Part shown: positions 6,762-6,908 of the stretch, in pieces
Position numbering within the stretch: the stretch's first letter is position 1
How the letters are laid out: the number at the start of each line of letters is the position of its first letter
Origin: Acidobacteriota bacterium
GTDB lineage: Bacteria; Acidobacteriota; Vicinamibacteria; Vicinamibacterales; CAVVIG01
DNA length: 6,908 bases
NCBI GenBank assembly: GCA_003222555.1
Contig: QHWL01000237.1
Location: 1-6,908 of the forward strand
Reading direction: 5' to 3'
Translations under genes and position numbers: made by a program
The notes under the pieces: generated by a model
What the model was told of the DNA's origin: nothing
Database searches by the model: none
Seen by the model: the letters and a program-made list of their open reading frames with translations, nothing else

Positions 6762-6852
6762 ATCACGAAGTCACGAAGGGCACGAAGCACACGAAGGGCT
6801 TTTGTACAAAGAAAAACTTCGTGATCTTCGTGACGCTTCGTGCCTTCGTGAT
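6762..6852. repeat. Element F: 9-nt-unit palindrome upstream of clpB
   Basis: The left arm is atcacgaag (6762-6770), tcacgaag (6771-6778), ggcacgaag (6779-6787) and cacacgaag (6788-6796). The loop (6797-6816) contains ttgtacaa. The right arm is cttcgtgat (6817-6825), cttcgtgacg (6826-6835), cttcgtgc (6836-6843) and cttcgtgat (6844-6852). The outermost units are exact reverse complements, and each arm repeats the core CACGAAG or its complement four times. It lies 55 to 145 bp upstream of the clpB start, where its promoter would be expected. Confidence 0.88.
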
Positions 6853-6865
6853 AAGCGTCCGTGGA

Positions 6866-6907
6866 CTATGCCGCTGTGTGTTTGGCCCCCTTCTCAAGCT
6901 TCTGCAA
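6866..6907 (-). CDS. Possible C-terminal fragment of an upstream gene
   Basis: On the minus strand a frame open from the window edge encodes 13 residues (LQKLEKGAKHTAA) and ends in TAG at 6866-6868, just outside element F. The charged, helix-like composition resembles a protein C-terminus, and the position fits a gene upstream of clpB. However, 13 codons are too few to identify a family or to exclude chance. Other frames here close sooner or lack a signal. Confidence 0.3.
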   Translation of the reverse strand: MQKLEKGAKHTAA

Positions 6908-6908
6908 C

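Noticed and set aside
6752..6908. CIRCE, HAIR (HspR) or sigma-32 type heat-shock control upstream of clpB
   Set aside because: Only an isolated cttgag half-site is seen on the minus strand near 6890-6900. There is no inverted partner at HAIR spacing, no TTAGCACTC/GAGTGCTAA pair and no convincing -35/-10 pair.

Overview
The window looks like a stretch of chromosomal housekeeping genes from a GC-rich, free-living bacterium. The protein styles fit Acidobacteriota (possibly a Vicinamibacteria-like lineage): a CoA-binding protein tail reading NPGAES...ACSIIALG, a Rho with an Ala/Thr/Pro-rich N-terminal extension, a small NEET-type protein, and the variant FtsH. This assignment rests on recalled family resemblance, not on a search.

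Layout. Plus strand: the 3' end of a CoA-binding (YccU-like) protein gene (to 128), transcription terminator rho (179-1567), and a 74-residue CDGSH iron-sulfur protein (1680-1904). Minus strand, converging on these: a possible C-terminal scrap of an upstream gene (6866-6907), clpB (4065-6707), then ftsH (1975-3939). ClpB solubilises aggregates and FtsH degrades damaged membrane and cytosolic proteins, so the minus-strand pair is a protein quality-control block. The plus-strand genes have no obvious functional link to it. I see no phage, transposase, CRISPR, tRNA or rRNA gene.

The unexpected part lies between the genes. Every intergenic gap downstream of rho holds an imperfect palindrome whose arms are built of tandem units about 9 nt long. 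There are five such elements: A at 1579-1658, B at 1911-1959, C at 1982-2053, D at 3953-4050 and F at 6762-6852. A sixth, simple palindrome (E, 6719-6740) also has 9-nt arms. The unit sequence differs between elements, but A, C and F share the pattern NNCRCGNAG. C runs through the end of ftsH and supplies its last 25 or so codons, giving an in-frame SAC-SAC-SAV tail. D lies just upstream of the ftsH start, and E sits directly against the clpB ribosome binding site. The G-rich units of B and D also form canonical G-quadruplex motifs. The common architecture with divergent units is the most interesting signal in the window. Whether it is one known dispersed-repeat family, several, or something undescribed can only be settled by a genome-wide search.
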